Shown here: in pieces, positions 1 through 8,429 of the stretch
How positions within the stretch are numbered: the first letter of the stretch is position 1
Layout: each line of letters begins with the position of its first letter
Source: Streptomyces aurantiacus
Lineage (GTDB): Bacteria; Actinomycetota; Actinomycetes; Streptomycetales; Streptomycetaceae
Direction of reading: 5' to 3'
DNA length: 64,000 bases
NCBI RefSeq assembly: GCF_027107535.1
Contig: NZ_CP114283.1
Location: 5,084,001 to 5,148,000, forward strand
Notes under the pieces: model-generated
The model's database searches: none
Told to the model about the DNA's origin: nothing
Seen by the model: the letters and a program-made list of their open reading frames with translations, nothing else
Made by a program: the position numbers and the translations under genes

Positions 1-773
1 ATGTCGTCCTTGCCGTCACCGTTGACGTCACCGGTCTCGGTGGAGGTGTAGGGGCCGCTGATGGAGTCGGCGTCCTCCTCGCAGCCGCCGTTGGTGGCGC
101 AGGAGGCGTCGTCGGCGTCGTAGCCCCACCACAGGGACTTGTCCAGGACGGGCAGGACGGCTGTGGGCGTGCCGGTCCGCGAGATCGGGCCCTTCCACAC
201 GGCGGCGGCGCTGCTGGGGGCTTCGTCGCCGAAGGAGGACACCTGCTCGAACAGGGCGAGGTCCGTCTTGCCGTCGCCGTCGAAGTCGCCGACGGTGGGT
301 GACTGCCCGTACCCGGGTATGGCCGTGCCGCCGGTGAGTCCGGAGGCGGAGCCCCAGAGGATGACGGAGCCGGGAACGCCGCCCGAGATCACCAGGTCGC
401 TGAAGCCGTCGCCGTCCAGGTCGCCCTTGGTGAAGTTGGTCCCGAAGCGCTGGTTCGCGGTGGCGGAGCCGGGAACGCCGCTGGTGGAGCGGCTGATGAG
501 CTTCTTGTCGGCGGCGGAGACCCCACTGGCGGAGCCGTACGTGACGGCCACGTAGCCCGCCTTGGCCTGGCTGGAGATCGTGGCGTCCGGGGCCGACACG
601 ACCAGGTCGGCGTATCCGTCGCCGTTGAAGTCGTCCTGCGCGTCCGCGGACCCGGTGGCCGCCAGCGCCGGGGCTGAGGTGAGAGCCATGGCGCCGAATC
701 CTCCGGCGACCAGCACCGCGGCTGCCAGGGGTGCGGTGAGCGCGGTACGAGTTCGGCGGTGTGCTCGGGACAT
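1..773 (-). CDS. Secreted FG-GAP/VCBS repeat protein, C-terminus cut by window edge
   Basis: The minus frame starting at ATG 771-773 stays open to the window edge, so only the N-terminal part (about 257 residues) is visible. It begins with a basic stretch, a hydrophobic core and an AxA-type cleavage site (SAPALA near residue 38), a typical Sec signal peptide. FG-GAP repeats follow, with calcium-binding loops of the form DFNGDGxxD, DLDGDGxxD, DFDGDGxxD and DVNGDGxxD. Such repeats fold as an integrin-alpha-like beta-propeller, and the protein is probably exported. Function beyond that is unknown. A 249-codon frame offset from this one is a shadow: it is arginine-rich and has no repeats. Confidence 0.85.
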   Translation of the reverse strand, partial: MSRAHRRTRTALTAPLAAAVLVAGGFGAMALTSAPALAATGSADAQDDFNGDGYADLVVSAPDATISSQAKAGYVAVTYGSASGVSAADKKLISRSTSGVPGSATANQRFGTNFTKGDLDGDGFSDLVISGGVPGSVILWGSASGLTGGTAIPGYGQSPTVGDFDGDGKTDLALFEQVSSFGDEAPSSAAAVWKGPISRTGTPTAVLPVLDKSLWWGYDADDASCATNGGCEEDADSISGPYTSTETGDVNGDGKDD

Positions 774-899
774 ACATGAGCCTTTCGAGTCGGTCGGTTC
801 TGCCCGCGGAATCCCGCGTTCAGTGAGTACGACTCGGTCCGGGCGCCCCCAGTTGTACGCCCCGATGTCATGGATTCGTAACCGAGGGGACAGGTGTGA

Positions 900-934
900 C
901 GCTGAACTCCCTTTCTGTCACAGGGAGTTCAGCG
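900..934 (-). terminator. Strong hairpin, probable terminator
   Basis: A perfect 13-bp stem (900-912 with 922-934) closes a 9-nt loop. It lies just past the end of the endonuclease fragment and upstream of the FG-GAP gene, where it would stop minus-strand transcription. There is no U-tract, as is usual in Streptomyces. Confidence 0.6.
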
Positions 935-949
935 CGTGTCACCGTCGGT

Positions 950-1020
950 CTACCAGATCGCCTCGACCCACTCGGGGTGGTCGATGAACGGGTTCCGGTT
1001 GCCCTGCGGGGCCGGCTGCT
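950..1020 (-). pseudogene. Endonuclease I C-terminal remnant
   Basis: The minus frame ending at the TAG at 950-952 reads NRNPFIDHPEWVEAIW at its end. This is the characteristic C-terminal signature of secreted endonuclease I family nucleases. Only about 20-25 residues remain, and the upstream sequence is an unrelated transposase-like fragment, so this is a scar of a deleted gene. The identification rests on this short motif alone. Confidence 0.5.
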
Positions 1021-1039
1021 CACGTCCGCGGTCGGCGCG

Positions 1040-1235
1040 CGGTGCACCCGCGCCGACTCCGCCCAGTCCCGGTCCAGTGCCGCGTACAGGGCCCGCACCC
1101 ACGCTGGCGCCGACCGTCAGCGAAGGCTCGACCAGCGTCTTCGCCTGCCCCTCCTTACTCAGTACCACGTCGTCCGTGAGCTCGAAGAGCGCATCCCCGC
1201 AGGCGTGAAGGCACTCGTACGTGGGTGCCGCGTCC
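1040..1235 (-). pseudogene. Transposase N-terminal remnant (NF041680-like)
   Basis: Two adjacent minus frames give CGDALFELTDDVVLS, then after a shift RALYAALDRDW. These resemble, from memory, the N-terminus of a Streptomyces putative transposase family catalogued as NF041680. The fragment is frameshifted and joined to the endonuclease scar. A C-terminal remnant of what looks like the same family lies on the other side of rpoA at 2628-3040. Confidence 0.4.
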
Positions 1236-1593
1236 CTCGCGGGCTCGCGTATTTTCCGCCCCGTTGGGGCAGGGGCAATCAAGCACTCCGGTTTCGTCGA
1301 AACGGCGCAGTGCGACGGAAAGCCGAAGCCACTGCTCCCGCCAATCACGGCACAGCGTCGCAACCCACGACACGCCGCCAGCGCCGGCCCTCGTGTCGGC
1401 AAGTAACCCTGCCGTCGCGAACGGCCCCGTACGCCCGCCTGGCCGTCCTCGGAAGGGAAGCCCGAAGCCCCCGCTGAGTTGGGGAGACGGACGGGTCGGC
1501 CGTTGCTGAGACCGGATCGCCCGTACCGCCCGTACCCTTCGTGGTGTCCACGGTGTCACATAGCGGGCGCCAAACCACTGGAGGCAACACCAC
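1236..1593. other. Gene-free leader region upstream of rpoA
   Basis: I see no supported coding sequence here. A small GC hairpin (1258-1262 with 1266-1270) is the only local structure noticed. No rpsD or rpsK sequence precedes rpoA, unlike the usual actinobacterial alpha operon. Any promoter for rpoA must lie here, but I cannot place one confidently. Confidence 0.5.
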
Positions 1594-2610
1594 GTGCTTA
1601 TTGCTCAGCGTCCGTCCCTGACCGAAGAGGTCGTCGACGAATTCCGCTCCCGGTTCGTCATCGAGCCGCTGGAGCCGGGCTTCGGTTACACCCTCGGCAA
1701 CTCCCTGCGCCGTACGCTCCTGTCCTCGATCCCGGGTGCGGCGGTCACGTCCATCCGCATCGACGGGGTCCTGCACGAGTTCACCACCGTGCCGGGCGTC
1801 AAGGAGGACGTCACCGACCTGATCCTCAACATCAAGCAACTCGTCGTGAGCAGCGAGCAGGACGAGCCGGTCGTGATGTACCTGCGCAAGCAGGGCCCGG
1901 GCCTGGTCACCGCCGCCGACATCGCGCCCCCGGCCGGTGTCGAGGTCCACAACCCCGACCTCGTCCTCGCCACGCTCAACGGCAAGGGCAAGCTGGAGAT
2001 GGAGCTGACCGTCGAGCGCGGTCGCGGCTACGTCTCCGCCGTGCAGAACAAGCAGGTCGGCCAGGAGATCGGGCGCATCCCCGTCGACTCGATCTACTCG
2101 CCGGTTCTCAAGGTCACGTACAAGGTCGAGGCGACTCGTGTCGAGCAGCGCACCGACTTCGACAAACTGATCGTCGACGTCGAGACCAAGCAGGCCATGC
2201 GTCCCCGTGACGCCATGGCGTCGGCCGGCAAGACCCTGGTCGAGCTGTTCGGGCTCGCCCGCGAGCTCAACATCGACGCCGAGGGCATCGACATGGGCCC
2301 GTCCCCCGCGGACTCTGCCCTCGCCGCCGACCTCGCCCTGCCGATCGAGGAGCTCGACCTCACCGTCCGCTCCTACAACTGCCTCAAGCGCGAAGGCGTC
2401 CACTCCGTGGGTGAGCTCCTGGCCCGCTCCGAGGCCGACCTGATGGACATCCGCAACTTCGGTGCGAAGTCCATCGACGAGGTCAAGGAAAAGCTCGCCG
2501 GCATGGGCCTCGGCCTCAAGGACGCCCCGCCCGGATTCAACCCGACCGCCGCCGCCCTCGGTGCGGACGACGACGCGGACGCGGGTTTCGTGGAGACCGA
2601 GCAATACTGA
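1594..2610 (+). CDS. rpoA: DNA-directed RNA polymerase subunit alpha, orphan copy
   Basis: Full-length 338-residue alpha subunit. The N-terminal dimerisation domain (about residues 1-230) includes the conserved [18 protein letters not shown] segment. The C-terminal domain (about 255-320) carries the [20 protein letters not shown] and RNFGAKS elements that contact UP-element DNA and activators. The GTG start at 1594 has a GGAGG ribosome-binding site about 10 bases upstream. The usual Streptomyces rpoA sits between rpsD and rplQ; neither is present here, and the gene is bordered by transposase debris. It is therefore probably a second, relocated copy. Differences from remembered Streptomyces RpoA cluster near the interdomain linker and the C-terminal tail. 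The frame is intact with no sign of decay. Confidence 0.95.
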   Translation: MLIAQRPSLTEEVVDEFRSRFVIEPLEPGFGYTLGNSLRRTLLSSIPGAAVTSIRIDGVLHEFTTVPGVKEDVTDLILNIKQLVVSSEQDEPVVMYLRKQGPGLVTAADIAPPAGVEVHNPDLVLATLNGKGKLEMELTVERGRGYVSAVQNKQVGQEIGRIPVDSIYSPVLKVTYKVEATRVEQRTDFDKLIVDVETKQAMRPRDAMASAGKTLVELFGLARELNIDAEGIDMGPSPADSALAADLALPIEELDLTVRSYNCLKREGVHSVGELLARSEADLMDIRNFGAKSIDEVKEKLAGMGLGLKDAPPGFNPTAAALGADDDADAGFVETEQY

Positions 2611-2627
2611 GCCCTGCGCAGCGCCAG

Positions 2628-3040
2628 TCATAGAGAGACTTCGCGTACGGGGACAGGAGAACCTCCACGCTGTCCACCCGGCTGAGCGACCTCGGCCGGC
2701 TCCGCGCCCACGCGCAGCCGCAGGAGCGACTGCCACCAGCGGTCGATGTCCGCAGATGTGGCACTGTCTGCCGAGGACCACAGCCAGACGGGTATCGGGT
2801 CGCGGTCGCCCGGCAGGTGCTCGGCCTTCAGCCGGATCAACGTGCCGTGGAGGATGGGTAATTCCTCGTGGGCGTGCTCCAGCCAGGGGCCGCGGTGGGT
2901 GAGTCTGGGGTGCATCCGGTCCCAGGAGGTTGCCTCGGCGATGCCGTAGCGCGTGGTTGCGGTGGAGGTGGTGAGGTCGGGGGTGTGCCAAGTGTCGGGC
3001 TTGGCGAGGGTGAGAACGCCGCCGTGGCGGCGCGGCCGCT
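2628..3040 (-). pseudogene. Transposase C-terminal remnant (NF041680-like), fused to oxidoreductase remnant
   Basis: The minus frame contains TLAKPDTWHTPDLTT, WDRMHPRLTHRG, WLEHAHEELPILHGTLIRLK and VWLWSS, followed by DIDRWWQ. This pattern matches the C-terminal half of the same putative transposase family as the fragment at 1040-1235. The expected downstream part of the family is missing. The upstream end joins in frame to a flavin-monooxygenase fragment near 3040, making a chimeric open frame (2628-3416) that is not a real gene. Confidence 0.55.
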
Positions 3041-3613
3041 CGCCACGGGGCCCGGAGCGGGTGGAGCCTTCGTAGTCGTCGTGGAACAGGCCGCGTTCCT
3101 GCAGGAGCGGGACGACCTGGTCGACGAAGGAGTCGAAGCCGTCGTGGTAGCTGTCGATGGCGATGGAGAAGCCGTCGCAGGCCCCTGCCTCGAACCACTG
3201 CTGCATGTGGTCGGCGACGTCGGCGGTGGTGCCGGCGACCACCGGGTGGTAGTCGATAACGCCGTGGGCGAGCACGTCGCGCAGGGTCCAGCCTTCCCGG
3301 GCCACTTCGAGGGCGCGGGCGGCGCGCGGGTCGTGCGGGCTGGGCATGGCGTCGGCGAGCTGGTCCGCGATCAGCGGCTCGTCGAGTTGGCCGGGGCCGA
3401 GCGGGAGGCCGATCATAGCGCCGAGGTAGCGGACGCGTTGGTTCAGGTCGACGACCTCGTCCAGGAAGCGGCGCCGCTAAAGGTCCGCCTGGCGGGAGGG
3501 GGCGATGGTCGGCATGAAGCCGGCGAGCATCTTCACCTCGTCCGGGTCGCGTCCGGCGCGCTTGACGGCGTCCCGCAAGGCCTGGCGCTGAGCCTGGGCG
3601 TCCTCGATGGTGC
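3041..3613 (-). pseudogene. LLM-class flavin-dependent monooxygenase remnant (NtaA/SnaA/DszA-like)
   Basis: The middle and C-terminal part of a luciferase-like monooxygenase is readable: RDAVKRAGRDPDEVKMLAG, LGAMIGLPL, EGWTLRDVLAHGVIDYHPVVAG, WFEAGACDGF and LLQERGLFHDDYEGST. The family uses FMNH2 supplied by a partner reductase. An in-frame TAG at 3477-3479 interrupts it. The N-terminal half is lost at a junction near 3613, and the extreme C-terminus is replaced by transposase sequence. Clearly inactive. Confidence 0.75.
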
Positions 3614-3628
3614 GGCACCTGCCGCCGG

Positions 3629-5379
3629 ATGATGATCCCCACCCGGCACCTGCCCGACGGCACCTACCTGTGCCAGACCTGCGCTCCCAAGAAACTCCAG
3701 TCATGCTGCCGCTGCGGCCGCCGACGGAGGGCGAACGCGCTGACTGCCGATGGGCCCATCTGCGGGACCTGCTATACGAGCCCTCCGCGCCGGTGCGGCA
3801 TCTGTGAGCAGGTCGCGCCCATCAGGGTGCGGGCCACAGGCGGGACTCCCGACATCTGCTACCGCTGCTATGTACGACCGGAGAACCTCTGCACCGTCTG
3901 CGGGCGCATCCGCCGCGGCCACCACATCGACCGCGGCAACGGACCGTTCCACTGCGATGCGTGCGTCCCACGCGAGGCCCGCAAGCAGCAGTTGCACCCG
4001 TGCGCGCTGTGCGGGCAGGAGCGGAGCGTGGGCGTGTTCTGGCCGGTAGGGCCCGTCTGCCCCTGTGCTATCGGATTGCTCTGTCCCAGCCGGAACCGTG
4101 CACGACCTGCGGCCGACAGCGCATTCTCGTGGGCCGCACTCCCGACGGCGGCCGGATCTGCAAGGCGTGCTCCTTCCCCGACGAGCGGCCCGACTGCTGC
4201 TCGTCCTGCCACGAGCCGGCTGACCTCCTGCCGGGACGTCGTTGTCCACGTTGCACACTGCACGCCAAAGTGACCAGCCTGCTCTCACCCGACGGAACCG
4301 CCCTCGATGCGTCCCTGCAGCCGCTCGCTGAGGTACTCACCGATGCTCCCAACCCCTACCCCGTCCTGGCCTGGCTGCGCCGAAGCCCCGCCGCGCGCCT
4401 TTTGGGCCAGCTGGTAGCGGCACCCGACGAGCTCAACCACTCGGCCTTGGACGCGCTGTCCCAAGGACACGCCACCACCTACGTTCGCAGCCTGCTCACC
4501 ACTGCAGGCCTACTTCCGCCACGCGATGAGAACCTCGCCCTACTGATCAACTGGACGGCCCGCACGCTGGCCAAGCTGCCAGGACATCAGGCGACCCTGA
4601 TCCGCCCGTTCGCCGAATGGCACATCATCCGCGCCGCCATCGACTTCCTCACCTGGCTGGACACCCAGCAACACACCCTCCAGAGCCTCACCCAGGAAGA
4701 CCTGGACATCTGGGCAATCTCCAGGCCCACCCTGCGAGCCCGCTCCATCCCTTTCATCCGCTGGGCTGGCGCCCGCCACCTCACCCGGGCCAGCCTGCCC
4801 ATCGAACACCCGCCCTCCCAGCTCCCAGGCCAGTTCCAGATCGAAGAAGACCACTACGAGGAACTACGCCGGTGCCTGAATGACCCCACGCTTCCGTCGG
4901 ACGTTCGCATCGCCGCAGCCCTCATCCGCCTCTACGCCCTCCCTCTGACCCGCATCGTCGAACTCACCACCGACCACCTCCACCACGACGCGGATCACAC
5001 CTACCTGACGATCATCCGCCACCCCGTCGTCCTGCCACCGAAGCTCGCCCGTTTCATCGACGACCACCTCGAAGACGGATTCCCGCACGGCAACGAAGCC
5101 ACCAAGTACCTGCTGCCGGGCCGAGCCCCCGGGCGTCCCCGCAACCCTGCGGGACTGTCCGACAAACTCAAGCGCTACGGCCTGCCCGCCCGCGCAGCCC
5201 GGAACACGGCCATGATGCAAGCGCTCGACGACCTGCCACCCGTCGTGCTCTCCGACTTGATCGGCATCCAGCCGAGAACCGCGGAACGCTTCGCAGCCTT
5301 GGCCGGCGAGAACTGGTCCGACTACTTGGCCGCGACTCGCCCGCGCCCGCACCAAATGAGAGGAATGGGACGTGGCTGA
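3629..5379 (+). pseudogene. Zinc-ribbon tyrosine-recombinase-like gene, frameshifted
   Basis: Two overlapping plus frames (3629-4273 and 3961-5379) together make one protein; the reading frame shifts near 4065. The first about 190 residues hold repeated CxxC pairs (CQTC, CCRC, CGTC, CGIC, CYRC, CTVC, CDAC, CALC, CTTC, CKAC), suggesting several zinc ribbons. The last about 300 residues are helical, with an arrangement like tyrosine recombinases: AAALIRLYALPLTRIVEL, then a C-terminal LSDLIGIQPRTAERFAALAG...WSDYLAAT segment. I do not see a clear HxxR...Y catalytic set, so recombinase activity is unproven. The N-terminus abuts the monooxygenase scar and may be truncated. It could equally be a DNA-binding accessory protein of a mobile element. 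Confidence 0.6.
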
Positions 5380-5429
5380 AAGGAGTTGAAGGAGCGGCCC
5401 CGAGTCGAGGTCGTCCGGGAACATGAAGC

Positions 5430-6317
5430 ATGCATCCGGATGACTGGCACCTCACCCAGGACGTCGACGCCTTCCTTGCCCGAGCTGGGCACTTCCTGCG
5501 CTCGCGCGCTGCTCTGCACAACACGCCGCTGACGGACATCGAGAAGCTGCGGACACACAGGGCGGCCGAGTCCGACGACGAAGCCGCCGTTTTCGGCCGA
5601 CTAGAGTCACAGGGTGAGGTTCGCGCGATCTTCTATCTCACCCCGCTCGGACGCCTGGGCCTCACTCCGCTCTCTGCCGAGCAGACCGACACCCTCGCTG
5701 CGCACCTGGCCGGCCTGGGGCACTCACCCGCTCATGTCATCGCGGAGCACGACACCGCTGGCGCCTTCTCCGAGTCATGGCAGAAGCAGACGGGCGCGGC
5801 GTCGGTACCTTTCTGGAAGACGCATCTCTACCGTCTCGGCACGCTCATCCCACCGCCGCAGCGCCCGGAGGGCGAGGGCCGCCTCACGGGTAGTAAGGAC
5901 CGTGCCCAAATCGTGCGCTGGTGCCGTGAGTTCTGCGTCGACGTCGGGGAGCAGCGTTCCATCGACTTGATCGACGCCGGATCCTGGGAGGACTCGCGTT
6001 TCGGCGACAGGCACTTCATGTTCTGGGAGACCCCGGAGGGCGTCCCCGTCTCGATGGCGGCCTCGACCTCGGTCGTCGGCGGCATGGTCCGGGTGGATCC
6101 CGTCTATACCCCGGCCCACCTCCGCGGCCGCGGCTACGCCGGAGCTGTGACGGTCGAGGCGAGCAGGGCCGCACAGGCCGCAGGGGCGACGGACGTCGTC
6201 CTGTTCACAGACCCGGACAACCCCACGAGCAACGCCCTCTACCAGCGCATCGGCTACGTCCATCTCGCCGACTTCGCCGGACACAGGTTCTCCTACGGCG
6301 CACCAGAGGCCGAATGA
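5430..6317 (+). CDS. GNAT family N-acetyltransferase
   Basis: A 295-residue protein whose C-terminal about 140 residues form a GNAT fold. The acetyl-CoA pyrophosphate loop is visible as LRGRGYAGAV, preceded by the strand VRVDPVYTP and followed by VVLFTDPDNPTSNALYQRIGY, the usual end of the domain. The N-terminal about 150 residues are a less conserved extension found in many actinobacterial GNAT proteins. The acceptor substrate cannot be predicted. It lies 50 bases downstream of the recombinase-like pseudogene and appears independent and intact. Confidence 0.85.
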   Translation: MHPDDWHLTQDVDAFLARAGHFLRSRAALHNTPLTDIEKLRTHRAAESDDEAAVFGRLESQGEVRAIFYLTPLGRLGLTPLSAEQTDTLAAHLAGLGHSPAHVIAEHDTAGAFSESWQKQTGAASVPFWKTHLYRLGTLIPPPQRPEGEGRLTGSKDRAQIVRWCREFCVDVGEQRSIDLIDAGSWEDSRFGDRHFMFWETPEGVPVSMAASTSVVGGMVRVDPVYTPAHLRGRGYAGAVTVEASRAAQAAGATDVVLFTDPDNPTSNALYQRIGYVHLADFAGHRFSYGAPEAE

Positions 6318-6453
6318 CGGGCGCCCCCGGGCAACGGCCTAGGAAGGCTCGCCAGTAACTCCCCCATCGGCGATACGGCGGGCTGTGCGCACCATCTGCC
6401 GCGGACCGCTGCGTGCATCTTGCATGAATCGAATACTGCCTCTTCGCCAGTAG

Positions 6454-6840
6454 GTGCGGGAGACGACCGAGGCCATCGTCGGCGCTGTCACCGGCCCGCC
6501 GACAGCTGTGCGCTCGCTGCTGCTCGGCAGATACAACAGTGCCGCACGCCTCCAGTACACCGGCCGCACCACCACCCTCCCCCAGACGGCCGGTCGCACC
6601 ATCGCCGCTCTGCTCGCTCCGGCAGACTCCGGTCACCCGTGGACAGGCTGGTCATTCAGCGCCGGATGGGGCAGCCGAGAGCCACTGGACGTCGCCCTGG
6701 TCCGGCCCGACCTGGTCGTGGAAGTCGGCGTCGATGTCGCCCGCGATGCCTCCGGCCGCTGGCGCCACCCCGCCCGCTGGCACCGCGCCCGCCCCGACCT
6801 CTCCCCCACCGACGTCACACTCTTCAACAGCCCCGGATGA
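6454..6840 (+). pseudogene. ATP-dependent DNA ligase C-terminal fragment
   Basis: About 128 residues beginning RETTEAIVGAVTG, with LLLGRYNSAARLQYTGRTTTLP and GHPWTGWSFSAGWGSRE, then DLVVEVGVDVARDASGRWRHP and a final HRARPDLSPTDV. This is the OB-fold C-terminus of the actinobacterial LigC-like ATP-dependent ligase family. The adenylation domain with the KxDG lysine is absent, and the codon just before the fragment (6451-6453) is a TAG. Non-functional remnant. Confidence 0.7.
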
Positions 6841-6859
6841 GCGCCACCGCCCTACCCTT

Positions 6860-7124
6860 TCCCTGCCGCGGCCGAAGCGCTTGATGCCGAGGTCGTCGTC
6901 CTGGCCCGTCACACAGATGAGGAGGGTGCGGAGCCCGGCTTCCGCGGAGTGACCGGCAAGGTCCGCGGCCACGGTGCTCTTGCCAACACCGCCCTGCCCG
7001 TGCCGACAGCGATGCTGCTGTGAGGGGGCTCGAACTCATCGGCTACCCACCGCAGGTCGCGCACGGGTTCGACGTGGAGGCCACGACCGAAGGTCGATAC
7101 GAAACGCAACGACTCGCCCTGCAA
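6860..7124 (-). pseudogene. ParA/MinD-type ATPase N-terminal fragment, frameshifted
   Basis: On the minus strand one frame reads GLHVEPVRDLRWVADEFEPP. After a single-base shift near 7005 the next reads GQGGVGKSTVAADLAGHSAEAG followed by LRTLLICVTGQDDDLG. The deviant Walker A (GGVGKST) identifies a ParA-like ATPase of plasmid or element partitioning systems. Only the nucleotide-binding start remains; the rest is missing toward 6860. Its presence supports a plasmid or integrative-element origin for part of the region. Confidence 0.6.
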
Positions 7125-7131
7125 GGGCTGG

Positions 7132-7173
7132 TGTCGGCGTACGACCTAAGCTCCCCAGTCGCGTACGGATGAA
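7132..7173 (+). repeat. Left terminal inverted repeat of the IS21-type element
   Basis: Pairs with 9926-9967 read on the opposite strand. Differences concentrate in the centre, while the outer 11 and inner 12 bases match exactly. Confidence 0.6.
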
Positions 7174-7250
7174 CGTCCCCAGCTATGTCGCGGGCAGGAG
7201 CACGGCTGAGGAACCTGGTTGAGATCGTCAGGCCGGACGGAGACACTCGC

Positions 7251-7628
7251 ATGATGAGTCACAGCGCATCGCCTGGATCGGTCAACCGAGGTTGGGACGG
7301 GCCGTGGTACCGGGTTCGCGCGGAGGTCTTCGAGGCCTCGTTCCTGCCCAGCTCAGGTGAGGACTTGGACTTGGTGTGCAACGTCGATGTCTTCGTGGAC
7401 CTCAAGGACGGCTCCCGGTGGAGTGCGACCGTCTTCACGGTGGCTGAGGTCGAACGCTTGACGCAGACCTGGGCAGGAACCGACGAGGCTCTCGGCGGCC
7501 GCTACTTCTGGGTATCGGACGGCCTGATCGTCCGGGATCCCGGCATCGACAGCATGACCCAGGTGATCGCCGGACTGATCGAGAACGACGAGTTTTCCAC
7601 GGTCTTCCAGCGACTCGAAGACGACTGA
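7251..7628 (+). CDS. Hypothetical protein inside the IS21 boundaries
   Basis: Unrecognised protein of about 125 residues, starting at the tandem ATGs at 7251/7254; an upstream in-frame start at 7185 would add a poorly conserved leader overlapping the terminal repeat. Composition is acidic and balanced (WYRVRAEVFEASFLP, NVDVFVDLKDGSRWSATVFT, GGRYFWVSDGLIVRDPG), resembling small immunity-like proteins of actinobacteria. No motif assigns a function. It faces istB tail-to-tail with 33 bases between stops. Confidence 0.7.
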   Translation: MMSHSASPGSVNRGWDGPWYRVRAEVFEASFLPSSGEDLDLVCNVDVFVDLKDGSRWSATVFTVAEVERLTQTWAGTDEALGGRYFWVSDGLIVRDPGIDSMTQVIAGLIENDEFSTVFQRLEDD

Positions 7629-7660
7629 TCGCGCCCCGGCCGCCGAGCCGACGCGGCCTG

Positions 7661-8429
7661 TCAGGCCACGTCTGTGTCCCGTTCGATGGCCTTGAGCCGG
7701 TTCTTGAGCCGGTAGCTGGGTCCGTTGATGGAGATCACGTCGCAGTGGTGGAGGAGGCGGTCGAGGATGGCGGTGGCGAGGACCTCATCACCGAACACCT
7801 GTCCCCATTCACTGAAGGTCTTGTTCGAGGTCAGGATGATCGAGCCCTTTTCATACCGCTTCGAGATGACCTGGAAGACCAGGTTCGCTTCTCCGCGTTC
7901 GAGGATCTCGTAGCCCACCTCGTCGACGACGAGGACGCCCGGCCGTAGGTAGGTGCCGAGCTTGTTGGCCAGGCGCCCGGCGGCTTCGGCGGCTTTGAGG
8001 TTGCGGACCATGTCGTCGAGGCTGGTGAAGTAGACCGAGTAGCCGGCCCGGCAGGCCGCGACGGCGAGAGCGACGGCGATATGTGTCTTGCCCACCCCCG
8101 GCGGACCCAGGAGAGCGGTGTTCGCCTTCGCCTCGACGAACGAGAGGGCGGCGAGGTCCTTGACCTTGCGCGGGTCGAGGTCGGGCTGGAACGAGAAGTC
8201 GTATTCATCGAGCGTCTTGTGGTGCGGTAGCCGGGAGTCGCAGGCCCTGGCGGAAGCGGCGGTCGTCGCGGACGGCCAGTTCTTCGGAGAGGACCAGGTC
8301 GAGGAAGTCGAGGTAGCCCATCTTGGCCTCGTCAGCCCGGCGGGTGAACTCGTTGATGGTTTCCGCGAGGTGGGGCAGGCCGAGTTTGCCGGCCGTGGTG
8401 CGGATGCGGTTGCCGGTGAGCTCGCTCAA
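7661..8429 (-). pseudogene. istB: IS21 helper ATPase IstB, frameshifted
   Basis: N-terminal part (8429 to about 8230): SELTGNRIRTTAGKLGLPHL followed by YLDFLDLVLSEEL. After a frameshift near 8225 the AAA+ core follows, with GPPGVGKTHIAVALA as Walker A and VLVVDEVGYE as Walker B, then IILTSNK (sensor 1) and a normal C-terminus ending at 7661. Together the parts equal the usual 250-260 residues. IstB activates the IstA transposase. The start overlaps the istA stop by 4 bases (ATGA), typical translational coupling of the pair. Confidence 0.85.

Noticed and set aside
28-777. Arginine-rich 249-codon frame at the left end
   Set aside because: Out of frame with the clear FG-GAP protein and signal peptide.
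1258-1270. Terminator upstream of rpoA
   Set aside because: A 5-bp GC stem with a 3-nt loop is too weak in DNA this GC-rich.
1345-3663. A 772-codon minus-strand frame across rpoA
   Set aside because: Antisense to an unmistakable rpoA; Arg/Pro-rich with no motifs.
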